Shown piece by piece: positions 24,860 to 32,170 of a DNA stretch of 64,000 bases. Source of the DNA: DATAVK01 sp036267755 (GTDB taxonomy: Bacteria; Actinomycetota; Actinomycetes; JAFAQI01); the NCBI GenBank assembly GCA_036267755.1, contig DATAVK010000009.1:1-64000 (forward strand), in the 5' to 3' direction. The notes below the pieces were generated by a model, which worked only from the letters and a program-made list of their open reading frames with translations, was not told the origin of the DNA and did not search any database. The translations under genes and the position numbers were made by a program. Position 1 is the first letter of the stretch; each line of letters begins with the position of its first letter.

Positions 24860-26287
24860 CTCGGCGGCCCCACCGACCTCGGGATCGCGCGCCCGACCGG
24901 GCAGCAGCTGGATCAGCACCAGCAGCACCGGCGTGGTGGCCAGCTCGACGAGCAAGCACCGCTCCACCGCCGCGACGAAGCCGGAGTGCGTCAGCACGGA
25001 GAAGAACACCGTGCCGAGCGCGGCCACACCGACGGCGCCAGCGAGCTGCTGCACCGCATTCAGTACGCCAGATGCCGACCCCGCCTCGTCGTCGGTGACC
25101 GCGGCGAGGATGAAGTCGAAGAGCGGCGACACCACCATCCCGATGCCCAGGCCCAGCAGCAGCTCGGCCGGGATCAGCGACACCGACGTGGTGTGCAGGC
25201 CGTGCGTGGTGATGACGTGGCGCAGCCACCACACCCCGCCCGCCAGGAGCACGGCGCCCAGCTGCAAGACAATCCGGCCCAACCGCGGGACGAGCACCGC
25301 GGCGGCGAGTGTGGCGCCGGCCGCTGATCCCAGAGCGAACGGCGCCAGGGTGAGGCCGGAATGGATGGCCGAGAAGCCCTCGCCGAACTGCAGGAAGAGG
25401 GTGAGCACGAGCAGCGTGCCGATCATTCCGGCGAAAAACACCATGATGACCGCAAGCCCGGTGCTGTAGGCGCGGTGCCCGAAGATCGCGGCATCGATCA
25501 GCGGGTCGTTGCCCAGCCGACCCATCCGCCGGCCCCAGCCGACCAGCAGACCGAAGGACACCACGCTTCCCGCCGCCATCAGGTACGTCCACGCCGGCCA
25601 GCCCGCCGCACGGCCCTGGATCAACGGGTAGACGAGCAGCCCCATCCCGAGCGCCACCAGGCCGGTCCCGACCAGGTCCAGCCGGGTACGCCGGGCGGCG
25701 CGGGACTCCGGAATGATCCGTGCGGCCCCGACCGCGGCGAGCAGGCCGAGCGGCAGATTGACGAAGAAGATCAGCCGCCAGCCGCTGCCGAACGCGTTGG
25801 CGTCGACGAGCGCGCCACCGATGATGGGTCCGAGCATCGCGGACAACCCGATCACCGGCCCGAACACCGCGAACGCCTTGCCCTGCTCGTCCGCCCCGAA
25901 GACCTCCTTGATGATCCCGAGCCCCTGCGGGATCAGCAGCGCTGCGGCCGCGCCCTGAGCGAGCCGGCAACCGATGAGCATCGCCGGGTCGACCGCGAAC
26001 CCGCACGCCATCGACGCGGCCACGAAGCCCAGCGAGCCAAGCACGAACAGCCGCCGGCGACCGTAGATGTCGCCGAGCCGGGCGCCGGTGATGAGCACCA
26101 CGGCGAACGCCAGCGCGTACCCGCCGATCACCCACTGCAGCGCCGATGCGCTGGCGTGCAGGTCGGTCCGGATCGTGGGCGCGGCGACGTTGACGATCGT
26201 GCCGTCGAGCAGGTCCATGCACTCGGCGACGAGCACGAGCGCGAGGATCAGCCAGCGTCGTGGGTGGCTGGACGTGGGGTCCGACAT
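24794..26287 (-). CDS. MFS drug exporter, DHA2 (14-TM) family
   Basis: The ATG at 26287 follows an AGGAG site at a good distance, giving 497 residues; upstream extension reads through the operator region. The first helix holds the DHA2 motif LLDGTIVNVAAPTIRTDL, followed by the loop motif GARLGDIYGRRRLFV and the antiporter motif GCRLAQGAAAALLIPQ. It is divergent from a TetR regulator with two operator-like dyads between them, the standard layout of an inducible drug efflux pair. Its last 66 bases overlap the secreted-protein gene on the other strand. Confidence 0.9.
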   Translation of the reverse strand: MSDPTSSHPRRWLILALVLVAECMDLLDGTIVNVAAPTIRTDLHASASALQWVIGGYALAFAVVLITGARLGDIYGRRRLFVLGSLGFVAASMACGFAVDPAMLIGCRLAQGAAAALLIPQGLGIIKEVFGADEQGKAFAVFGPVIGLSAMLGPIIGGALVDANAFGSGWRLIFFVNLPLGLLAAVGAARIIPESRAARRTRLDLVGTGLVALGMGLLVYPLIQGRAAGWPAWTYLMAAGSVVSFGLLVGWGRRMGRLGNDPLIDAAIFGHRAYSTGLAVIMVFFAGMIGTLLVLTLFLQFGEGFSAIHSGLTLAPFALGSAAGATLAAAVLVPRLGRIVLQLGAVLLAGGVWWLRHVITTHGLHTTSVSLIPAELLLGLGIGMVVSPLFDFILAAVTDDEAGSASGVLNAVQQLAGAVGVAALGTVFFSVLTHSGFVAAVERCLLVELATTPVLLVLIQLLPGRARDPEVGGAAESALVDLELELAVAPVVVDGPA

Positions 26288-26311
26288 GGTGCGGTCTCCT
26301 TGGGCATACGA

Positions 26312-26358
26312 TGTTCGTTGAGCGAACATTGTTCGTTTAACAAACGATGTTCTACACT
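26312..26358. promoter_or_regulatory. TetR operators and probable leaderless promoter of the TetR gene
   Basis: Two dyads are visible: TGTTCGTTGAGCGAACA (26312-26328, arms TGTTCG/CGAACA) and TCGTTTAACAAACGA (26333-26347, arms TCGTTT/AAACGA). They share the GTTCGTT half-site. A rightward promoter can be read with -35 TTGTTC (26329-26334) and -10 TACACT (26353-26358), 18 bases apart, so the second dyad lies between the promoter elements. Transcription would then begin near 26365, the second ATG of the TetR gene. Confidence 0.65.
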
Positions 26359-26364
26359 GTTGGC

Positions 26365-27120
26365 ATGGCGACGTCAACCCCCGGTGGGACCAGCTCGCCG
26401 TTGCCCAACGCACCGCGGCGGTCCCCGCACCCCCGTCAGAGGCCGGCCCGTCGTACCGCCCTGTCGGTGGACGCCATCGTCCGCGCGGCGGTCGAGGTGC
26501 TGGACGAGACCGGCGCGGCAGGGCTCACCATGCGGCGAGTGGCCGAGCGGCTCGGCACCGGCGCTGGGTCGCTCTACGTCCACGTCGCCAACAAGGACGA
26601 GTTGCTGGAGCTGGTGTACGACGAGCTGATCGGCCAGGTGTCGCTGCCCGAGCCGGATCCATCGAGGTGGCGCGAGCAGGTGCACCAGATGACCGGGGAT
26701 CTCTACGACGTACTGGTCTCCCACCGTGACGCGGCACTGGCCGGTCTCGGCCGGATCCCGACGTCTCCCAAGTCCTTGGCGGCAGGCGAGGCACTCGTCG
26801 CGGTGCTGCGCGTCGGTGGCCTGTCGGATCAGGCGATCGCGCTCGGCCTGGACCTACTGGGCCTCTACGTCTCGGCGCACGCCTTCGAGGCCGGGCTGCT
26901 CGAGCACGGCGGCATGACCCCGGCGGATGTGCAGCAGTACTACGCGGATGTCCACGGCTTCTACGAGGCGCTGCCGGCCGACCGGTTCCCGGTGCTGGCA
27001 TCGGTCGCGGCCGATATGACCGGGCACGACCGCGCCGAGCGGTTCCGGTTCGGGCTCGACGTGATCCTCTCCGGGCTGGAGGCCGTCAGCCGTGGCTCAG
27101 GGCAAGCCGAGCGGCGCTGA
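26365..27120 (+). CDS. TetR/AcrR-family repressor of the adjacent exporter
   Basis: I start at ATG 26365 (251 residues) because the alternative ATG at 26347 lies inside the operator and ahead of a good -10 hexamer. The DNA-binding head (about 35-80: LSVDAIVRAAVEVLDETG, then LTMRRVAERLGTGAGSLYVHV) is followed by a TetR_C_1-type ligand domain. About 30 residues of Pro/Arg-rich sequence precede the head. Divergence from a DHA2 exporter with paired palindromes between them strongly suggests autorepression and control of the exporter by a drug-like ligand. Its 3' end overlaps the convergent dehydrogenase by 35 bases. Confidence 0.9.
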   Translation: MATSTPGGTSSPLPNAPRRSPHPRQRPARRTALSVDAIVRAAVEVLDETGAAGLTMRRVAERLGTGAGSLYVHVANKDELLELVYDELIGQVSLPEPDPSRWREQVHQMTGDLYDVLVSHRDAALAGLGRIPTSPKSLAAGEALVAVLRVGGLSDQAIALGLDLLGLYVSAHAFEAGLLEHGGMTPADVQQYYADVHGFYEALPADRFPVLASVAADMTGHDRAERFRFGLDVILSGLEAVSRGSGQAERR

Positions 27121-27970
27121 CGTCCTCGCGCCCGAGCCCGGAGTCCACCGCCTTGTGCCATTGCCGGGACAGCGTGACCAACACCGGCAGGTCTTCGCCC
27201 TTGCCAGCGTCGATCGCCAGGTCGACGTCCTTCAGCGCCCATTCCAGCGGGAACTCGGCGGCGAAGTCGCCCTGGTCCATCTTGTGCAGCTTGGCGTCGG
27301 CGATGGGCGCGTCCAGCGGGCCGCCCTCGATGACCTCGTCCAGCTTCTCGGGTCCGATGCCGAGCCGATCCGCGAGCTCGAGAGCCTCGGCCACCCCCTC
27401 GATCAGGACGGACATGTACGCGTTGACGACAAGCTTCATCCGGCTGCCGTTACCCGCCTCGCCCAGCCGGACGGTCTTGCGGCCAAGCGCGGCGAACGCC
27501 GGCGCCAGGGTGTCGACGGCGGCGTCGGGGCCCGACGCCAGGATGAGGAGCTGACCGTTCTCCGCGGGTCCCTTGCTTCCGGACACGGGGGCGTCGACGA
27601 AGGAGACGTCCGGTCGCTGCTGGCCGAGCCGGTCGTGGGCGTCCTGCGTGGCCGCGACGCCGATCGTGCCCATCTGCGCCCAGACGGCGCCCTCGGCAAA
27701 CCCATCGGCGACACCTTGGTCGAAGATCACCGAGCGCACGACGTCGGCCGTCGGCAACATCGTGATGACCACACTCGCGGCTTTCACCGCCTCGCTCGGC
27801 GATGGCGCGACCACTGCTCCTGCCTCGGCCAACGGCTTCGTGGAGTCGGTCGACCGATCCCACACCGTGAGCGGGAGACCGGCGGCGAGCAGGTTGCGGC
27901 CCATCGCGGATCCCATGATTCCCGTGCCGAGCAAGGCGACAGCAGGAGAGTTGGCTTCACCGGTAGTCAT
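27086..27970 (-). CDS. NAD-dependent beta-hydroxyacid dehydrogenase family protein
   Basis: From the ATG at 27970, preceded by GGAG at six bases, the protein has 294 residues. The Rossmann motif LLGTGIMGSAMGRNL lies at about 12-26, the substrate loop FVDAPVSGSKGPAENGQL near 125, and the catalytic-lysine block NGSRMKLVVNAYM near 172. This is the 6-phosphogluconate/3-hydroxyisobutyrate dehydrogenase and tartronate-semialdehyde/succinic-semialdehyde reductase group. The exact substrate is unclear. The next gene upstream on the same strand is an aldo/keto reductase 30 bases away, so the pair may be one transcript. Confidence 0.88.
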   Translation of the reverse strand: MTTGEANSPAVALLGTGIMGSAMGRNLLAAGLPLTVWDRSTDSTKPLAEAGAVVAPSPSEAVKAASVVITMLPTADVVRSVIFDQGVADGFAEGAVWAQMGTIGVAATQDAHDRLGQQRPDVSFVDAPVSGSKGPAENGQLLILASGPDAAVDTLAPAFAALGRKTVRLGEAGNGSRMKLVVNAYMSVLIEGVAEALELADRLGIGPEKLDEVIEGGPLDAPIADAKLHKMDQGDFAAEFPLEWALKDVDLAIDAGKGEDLPVLVTLSRQWHKAVDSGLGREDVSAARLALSHG

Positions 27971-27999
27971 GGCAGGCTCCAATCTGTGAGTTCAATCGG

Positions 28000-29022
28000 T
28001 CACGTCAACGTGCGACTGCGCTGTTCGACACCGGGTCCCCCGTAGGGGTAGTCGGCGGGTTCGGGATCGCTGGCGGCATCGAGGTCGCGGGTCTGCTCGG
28101 CGGACAGGTGCCCGCAGGCGGCGCCGAGGTTGTCGTTGAGCTGCTCGACGGTGCGGGCGCCGAGGATCACGGACGTGACCGTGGGCCGATCAACCAGCCA
28201 GGAGAGCGCTACCTGTGCCATCGAGATGCCCTGCTCGTTTGCGATGCGGCGAACCACGTCGACAACCGCCCAGGTGCGTTGGCTTCGGCTGCGCCGGTCG
28301 TAGGCCTCGACGCCGCGCTCCGGGTTCTCCCCGAGCCGGGTCGCCCCGGTCGGCCGGGCGTCCTGGCGGTACTTCCCGGTGAGCCAGCCGCCACCGAGTG
28401 GCGACCACGGCAAGACACCGAGCCCGTTGGACGCGGCGGCGGGCAGGATCTCCCACTCGACCTCGCGCGACAGCAGGTTGTACTGCGGCTGCACAGTGAC
28501 CGGCCGGCTGAGCTTGCCGTGCTCGGCGATGTCGACCGCCTTCTGGAGTTGCCAGCCGGTGAAGTTCGACAAACCGACGTAGCGGATCTTGCCCGCCCGA
28601 ACCGCGTCGTCGAGGAACTGAAAGGTCTCCTCCATCGGCGTCAGCGGGTCGAAGGCATGCACTTGATAGAGGTCCACGTTGTCGACGCCGAGCCGCTGCA
28701 GCGAGGCGTCCAGCGCCGCGCTCAGATGCCGGCGGGACAGTCCGACGTCGTTGAGGCCGGACCCGGTCCGGAACCGGCCCTTGGTGGCGAGCACGATCTG
28801 GTCCCTCGCTGAGGGGCGCTTCGCCAGCCACTGGCCGATGATCTGCTCGCTGCGACCGTCGCTGTAGACGTCAGCGGTGTCGACGAAGTTCCCGCCGAGC
28901 TCGACGAAACGGTCGAGCTGGGCGTGTGAGGCCGGCTGATCAGTTTCCGTGCCGAACGTCATCGTCCCGAGCGCGAAGGTCGAGACGACGCTGCCGCTTG
29001 CTCCGAGGGTCCGGTATTCCAT
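28000..29022 (-). CDS. Aldo/keto reductase
   Basis: I use the ATG at 29022 (340 residues), preceded by CAGGAGC, not the ATG at 29076. The catalytic tetrad is visible: Asp48 in NFVDTADVY, Tyr53, Lys81 in VLATKG and His122 in YQVHAFDP. NADPH-loop residues near the C-terminus (SVILGARTVEQLNDNL) fit the AKR fold. Such enzymes reduce aldehydes or ketones; here the substrate is unknown. Upstream, at 29080-29091, is a 12-base sequence that recurs between the LysR gene and its divergent transporter, so this gene may belong to the same regulon. Confidence 0.9.
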   Translation of the reverse strand: MEYRTLGASGSVVSTFALGTMTFGTETDQPASHAQLDRFVELGGNFVDTADVYSDGRSEQIIGQWLAKRPSARDQIVLATKGRFRTGSGLNDVGLSRRHLSAALDASLQRLGVDNVDLYQVHAFDPLTPMEETFQFLDDAVRAGKIRYVGLSNFTGWQLQKAVDIAEHGKLSRPVTVQPQYNLLSREVEWEILPAAASNGLGVLPWSPLGGGWLTGKYRQDARPTGATRLGENPERGVEAYDRRSRSQRTWAVVDVVRRIANEQGISMAQVALSWLVDRPTVTSVILGARTVEQLNDNLGAACGHLSAEQTRDLDAASDPEPADYPYGGPGVEQRSRTLT

Positions 29023-29079
29023 CTGATGCTCCTGGGCTCCGACTGTGGTGGTTTCAGGGTGCGCCGTCAACCCCATCTA

Positions 29080-29091
29080 GTCCAACGAAAA
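29080..29091 (-). promoter_or_regulatory. Shared 12-base motif upstream of the aldo/keto reductase
   Basis: GTCCAACGAAAA here is the exact reverse complement of TTTTCGTTGGAC at 30135-30146. Relative to the genes they precede, the aldo/keto reductase and the MFS transporter, both sites read TTTTCGTTGGAC toward the gene, 58 and about 24 bases from the starts. A LysR binding half-site or a shared promoter element are both possible. Confidence 0.45.
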
Positions 29092-29210
29092 GAAGTGATG
29101 CCGGTCATTCGCCCAAGGAATAACGAGCGAGCGGTGAACTAAGCCCACTCGGCCCCTCGTACCGCCTCCACCCCACCCCGACCCCTCCCCCGCGATGGTG
29201 AGGTGGGCGG

Positions 29211-30101
29211 CTACCCACCGTTGGGGTACGCCGCGACAACTCCCTCGATGAAGGCCCGCGCCGCCGCGGTCGGCCGACGGTCATTCGCGGCGATCAGCGA
29301 CACGCTGAACCGCCCAGTCGGGCGGACTCGACGGATGGCGACCTGTGGCGCGCCGTGGACGGTGGACGGTGCGACGAAAGCAAAACCGAAACCAGCCCGG
29401 ACCAGCTCCATCGCATTCGGGATGTCCGCGACCTCGACCACGATCTCGCGATGGAGCCCGGCATCGTGGAAGAGCCGGTCCCCGCTGATCCGGGTGCCCC
29501 ACCCGGGCGGGAAGTCGACGAAGCGCTCCCCATCGAGCTCGCGGAGCGCGATCCTGCGTCGGTCGGCCAGGGGATGATCCGGCGGGCATGCCAACATCAA
29601 GTCCTCCGACGCCAGCGGGAGAACGGTGAGCCCAGCCGGATAACCGGCTGGAAGCGCCGCAAACGCCAGGTCGAGCCGTCCCTCGAGGACATCGCGAGCC
29701 AACTCCGCTGACCCGCCCTGCGACGCACGAGGGATCAACTGGACCTGGGGTCGTTCCCGATGGAAGTCGGCAAGCAACGCGGCCAGATCGATGAGGGTCA
29801 ACGACTGCATGATCCCGATCCGGACGGTTCCTCGGAGTCCACCGGAAACGGCCGCGACCGCATCACGCGCCGCATCGGCGGCGGCAAGGGTGAGGCGCGC
29901 TTCGACCAGCAGGGCGGCACCGGCGTCGGTGAGCTCCACCCGGTGCGTCGTACGGTCGAACAACCGGGTGCCGAGCTCACGTTCCAGCGAGCGGATCGAC
30001 ACCGACAACCCCGATTGCACGACGTGGATCCGAGCCGCGGCCCGAGTAAAGCTCTGCTCCTCTGCCACTGCCACGAAGTGCTCGAGATGACGCAGTTCCA
30101 T
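29211..30101 (-). CDS. LysR-family transcriptional regulator
   Basis: The 296-residue protein has the typical N-terminal winged HTH (residues 1-60: LRHLEHFVAVAEEQSFTRAA and VVQSGLSVSIRSLEREL). The two-lobed effector domain follows (about 90-290, with VRIGIMQSLTLIDL and GFGFAFVAPSTV segments). It is divergent from an MFS transporter with 68 bases between starts. A 12-base motif in that gap recurs upstream of the aldo/keto reductase, which lies directly downstream of this gene on the same strand, so the regulator may control both. The co-inducer is unknown. The 188 bases between this gene and the aldo/keto reductase show no gene. Confidence 0.9.
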   Translation of the reverse strand: MELRHLEHFVAVAEEQSFTRAAARIHVVQSGLSVSIRSLERELGTRLFDRTTHRVELTDAGAALLVEARLTLAAADAARDAVAAVSGGLRGTVRIGIMQSLTLIDLAALLADFHRERPQVQLIPRASQGGSAELARDVLEGRLDLAFAALPAGYPAGLTVLPLASEDLMLACPPDHPLADRRRIALRELDGERFVDFPPGWGTRISGDRLFHDAGLHREIVVEVADIPNAMELVRAGFGFAFVAPSTVHGAPQVAIRRVRPTGRFSVSLIAANDRRPTAAARAFIEGVVAAYPNGG

Positions 30102-30134
30102 CTCATTCTCCGAACCGATAACAGCAATCAGATG

Positions 30135-30146
30135 TTTTCGTTGGAC
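30135..30146 (+). promoter_or_regulatory. Shared 12-base motif in the LysR/MFS divergent gap
   Basis: TTTTCGTTGGAC lies 34 bases from the LysR start and 24 bases from the GTG of the transporter. An identical sequence in the same gene-relative orientation precedes the aldo/keto reductase at 29080-29091. A 12-base match between two upstream regions 1 kb apart suggests a common binding site, most simply for the LysR protein encoded between them. Confidence 0.45.
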
Positions 30147-30169
30147 AGCATAAGACCGGCTACCGCACT

Positions 30170-31444
30170 GTGGATGTCATGAGCGCCACCTCGACCGCCG
30201 CAGGCCCCTCCGCCAGCGTCGAACCAGCCAACCACTCGATCCGGAGCCGACGCCACCACTCGTTCGGCTTCTGGGCCGCGACCGTGGCCTTCTTGGTGAA
30301 CATGGGATTCTCGGCCGTTCCGACCCCTCTCTATGTGCTGTATCAACGGCGCGACCATTTCTCCACTCTGATGGTGACCGTGGTCTACGCGGTCTATGCG
30401 GTGGGCGTCATCGCGAGCCTGTTCCTCGGCGGCCACATCTCGGACTGGGCGGGACGGAAGCGGGTGTTCGTCCCGGCCTTGCTCGTCAATGTGCTCAGTG
30501 CCGTGATCTTCGTGCTCGCGCCTAGCCTGCCCGGGCTGTTGGTCGCACGCGTCATCTCTGGCGTATCGGTCGGCCTAACAACAGCAACCGCGACGGCGTA
30601 CCTACACGAACTGCATGCCGGGAGCCGCGCCCGGGGCGGGTCCGGATCCGCCCGCCGCGGCCAGATCGTTGCGACCGCGGCCAACCTGGGTGGCATCGGA
30701 GTCGGGCCGCTCATCGCCGGGCTGCTCGCTCAGTACGCCCCGCAACCACTACGGCTGTCCTACTACGTGTTCGGCATCGCGCTGATCATTCTCGCCGTAC
30801 TCGTCGCGGTCTCACCGGAAACCACGACGCGGATGAACCCCATGCCCGCATGGCGCCCGCAGCGGATCGCCGTACCGGCCCACACCCGACGGCTGTTCTT
30901 CGCGGCCACCGCCGCCGGTGTCGCGTCGTTCGCCGTCTTCGGCGTCTTCAACTCGCTCGCTCCCAGCTTCCTCGCCGGCACGTTGCACCAGCAGTCGCAT
31001 GCCGTGGCGGGGGCGGTCGCGTTCGTCGCCTTCGCGGGTGGCGCGCTTGCTCAGATCGCGCTCGGTCGAGCTGGCACCCGGCTCACGCTGCGGATCAGCC
31101 CGTTCGTGCTGCTCCCGGGACTGGCGCTGCTCACCGGCGGGATGTGGCTTCCCAGCTTGGCGATGTTCGTCGTGGGTGGGGCGGTGACCGGCGCAGGGGC
31201 CGGTCTGGTCTTCCGCGGTGCCCTCACCGCCACGAGTACGGCCGCGCCAGAGGGGTCGCGGGCCGAGGTCCTGGCGGGGTACTTCCTCGGCTCGTACCTC
31301 GGGCTGTCGGTTCCCGTCGTCGGCCTCGGCATCGCCACGCACTACGCGGCGGCACGAGACGTGATGCTGGTTTTCGTCGTCATCGTCGCGGTCGCCGTCA
31401 TGCTCGCCATCCGAGCCGTTCTCACCGAGACCAGGACCACCTAG
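30170..31444 (+). CDS. MFS transporter (12-TM)
   Basis: The protein has up to 424 residues from a GTG at 30170; an ATG at 30179 is an equally good start and neither has a clear ribosome binding site. Twelve helices are predicted. The loop motif GGHISDWAGRKRVFV lies after helix 2 and SGVSVGLTTATATAYL in helix 4. The N-terminal helix segment FLVNMGFSAVPTPLYVLYQ is typical of a family of actinobacterial sugar- or drug-type MFS exporters. Divergence from a LysR gene suggests control by that regulator. The substrate is unknown. Confidence 0.85.
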   Translation: MDVMSATSTAAGPSASVEPANHSIRSRRHHSFGFWAATVAFLVNMGFSAVPTPLYVLYQRRDHFSTLMVTVVYAVYAVGVIASLFLGGHISDWAGRKRVFVPALLVNVLSAVIFVLAPSLPGLLVARVISGVSVGLTTATATAYLHELHAGSRARGGSGSARRGQIVATAANLGGIGVGPLIAGLLAQYAPQPLRLSYYVFGIALIILAVLVAVSPETTTRMNPMPAWRPQRIAVPAHTRRLFFAATAAGVASFAVFGVFNSLAPSFLAGTLHQQSHAVAGAVAFVAFAGGALAQIALGRAGTRLTLRISPFVLLPGLALLTGGMWLPSLAMFVVGGAVTGAGAGLVFRGALTATSTAAPEGSRAEVLAGYFLGSYLGLSVPVVGLGIATHYAAARDVMLVFVVIVAVAVMLAIRAVLTETRTT

Positions 31445-31447
31445 CAT

Positions 31448-32170
31448 CTGGACATCGACCACGTAGCGCGGCTCGTTGCCACTGCCCTCGTTCTGCTCGT
31501 GGTCGCAATCCTCGCCTTGGTGGGTGTGACGACCGGCGCACTAGCCGGGCACTCGATCGATCAGCGAATCGTGACGGCGGCGCACCGGCTCGTCCTGCAT
31601 CACGCGCTCGTCCTCGATCTGGCACGACACGTCACGCACCTCGGGACGCCGGTGCTCGTCGACATTGTGGCCGCCGTGGCCACGATCGGGCTGTGCCTAT
31701 GGGGAAGGATCCGCGAAGCCGGATTCGTGGCCGGGGTCCGGGTGTCGGCGGTGATCGTCGAGTCGGTCCTCAAGTCCGCGGTGCACCGCACCAGGCCCGT
31801 GCTCGTCCATCCAGTGGCACATGCGCAGGGCTTCAGCTTCCCGTCGGGGCACGCACTCGGAGCTGCGTCGGTCTACCTGCCCGTTGCTCTGGCGCTGCTC
31901 GCTCACCAGCAAGCTTCGATCCGCCGCGCCGGCCTGTTGGTGGCGGTGGCCATCTGTCTGCTGGTCGCGACGTCGCGGGTGCTCCTCGGGGTGCACTACC
32001 CCTCCGACGTGATCGCCGGCCTCGCGCTCGGTGGGGCGCTGGCCAGTGGCGGCTGGGCGCTCGTCGTGATCAGCCGAGGATCCCGCGGATATCGGCGGCG
32101 GTCAGCGCCGCGGAGGAGAACTCCCCGCCGTCGAGAACGCTTCCGACAAGTTCGGCCTTACTCGCCTTGA
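31448..32170 (+). CDS. PAP2-family membrane phosphatase
   Basis: The protein has the three PAP2 phosphatase blocks: KSAVHRTRP, FPSGHALGA and SRVLLGVHYPSDV, between membrane helices. This is the lipid-phosphatase active site, probably facing outward. The start is uncertain: the frame opens after the preceding TAG (31442-31444) and offers only a CTG at 31448, which keeps the first helix whole (240 residues), or a GTG at 31499, which cuts it (223 residues). I give the longer form. The last 101 bases overlap the convergent helicase gene, producing a very Arg-rich tail (RRRSAPRRRTPRRRERF). Confidence 0.8.
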   Translation: MDIDHVARLVATALVLLVVAILALVGVTTGALAGHSIDQRIVTAAHRLVLHHALVLDLARHVTHLGTPVLVDIVAAVATIGLCLWGRIREAGFVAGVRVSAVIVESVLKSAVHRTRPVLVHPVAHAQGFSFPSGHALGAASVYLPVALALLAHQQASIRRAGLLVAVAICLLVATSRVLLGVHYPSDVIAGLALGGALASGGWALVVISRGSRGYRRRSAPRRRTPRRRERFRQVRPYSP

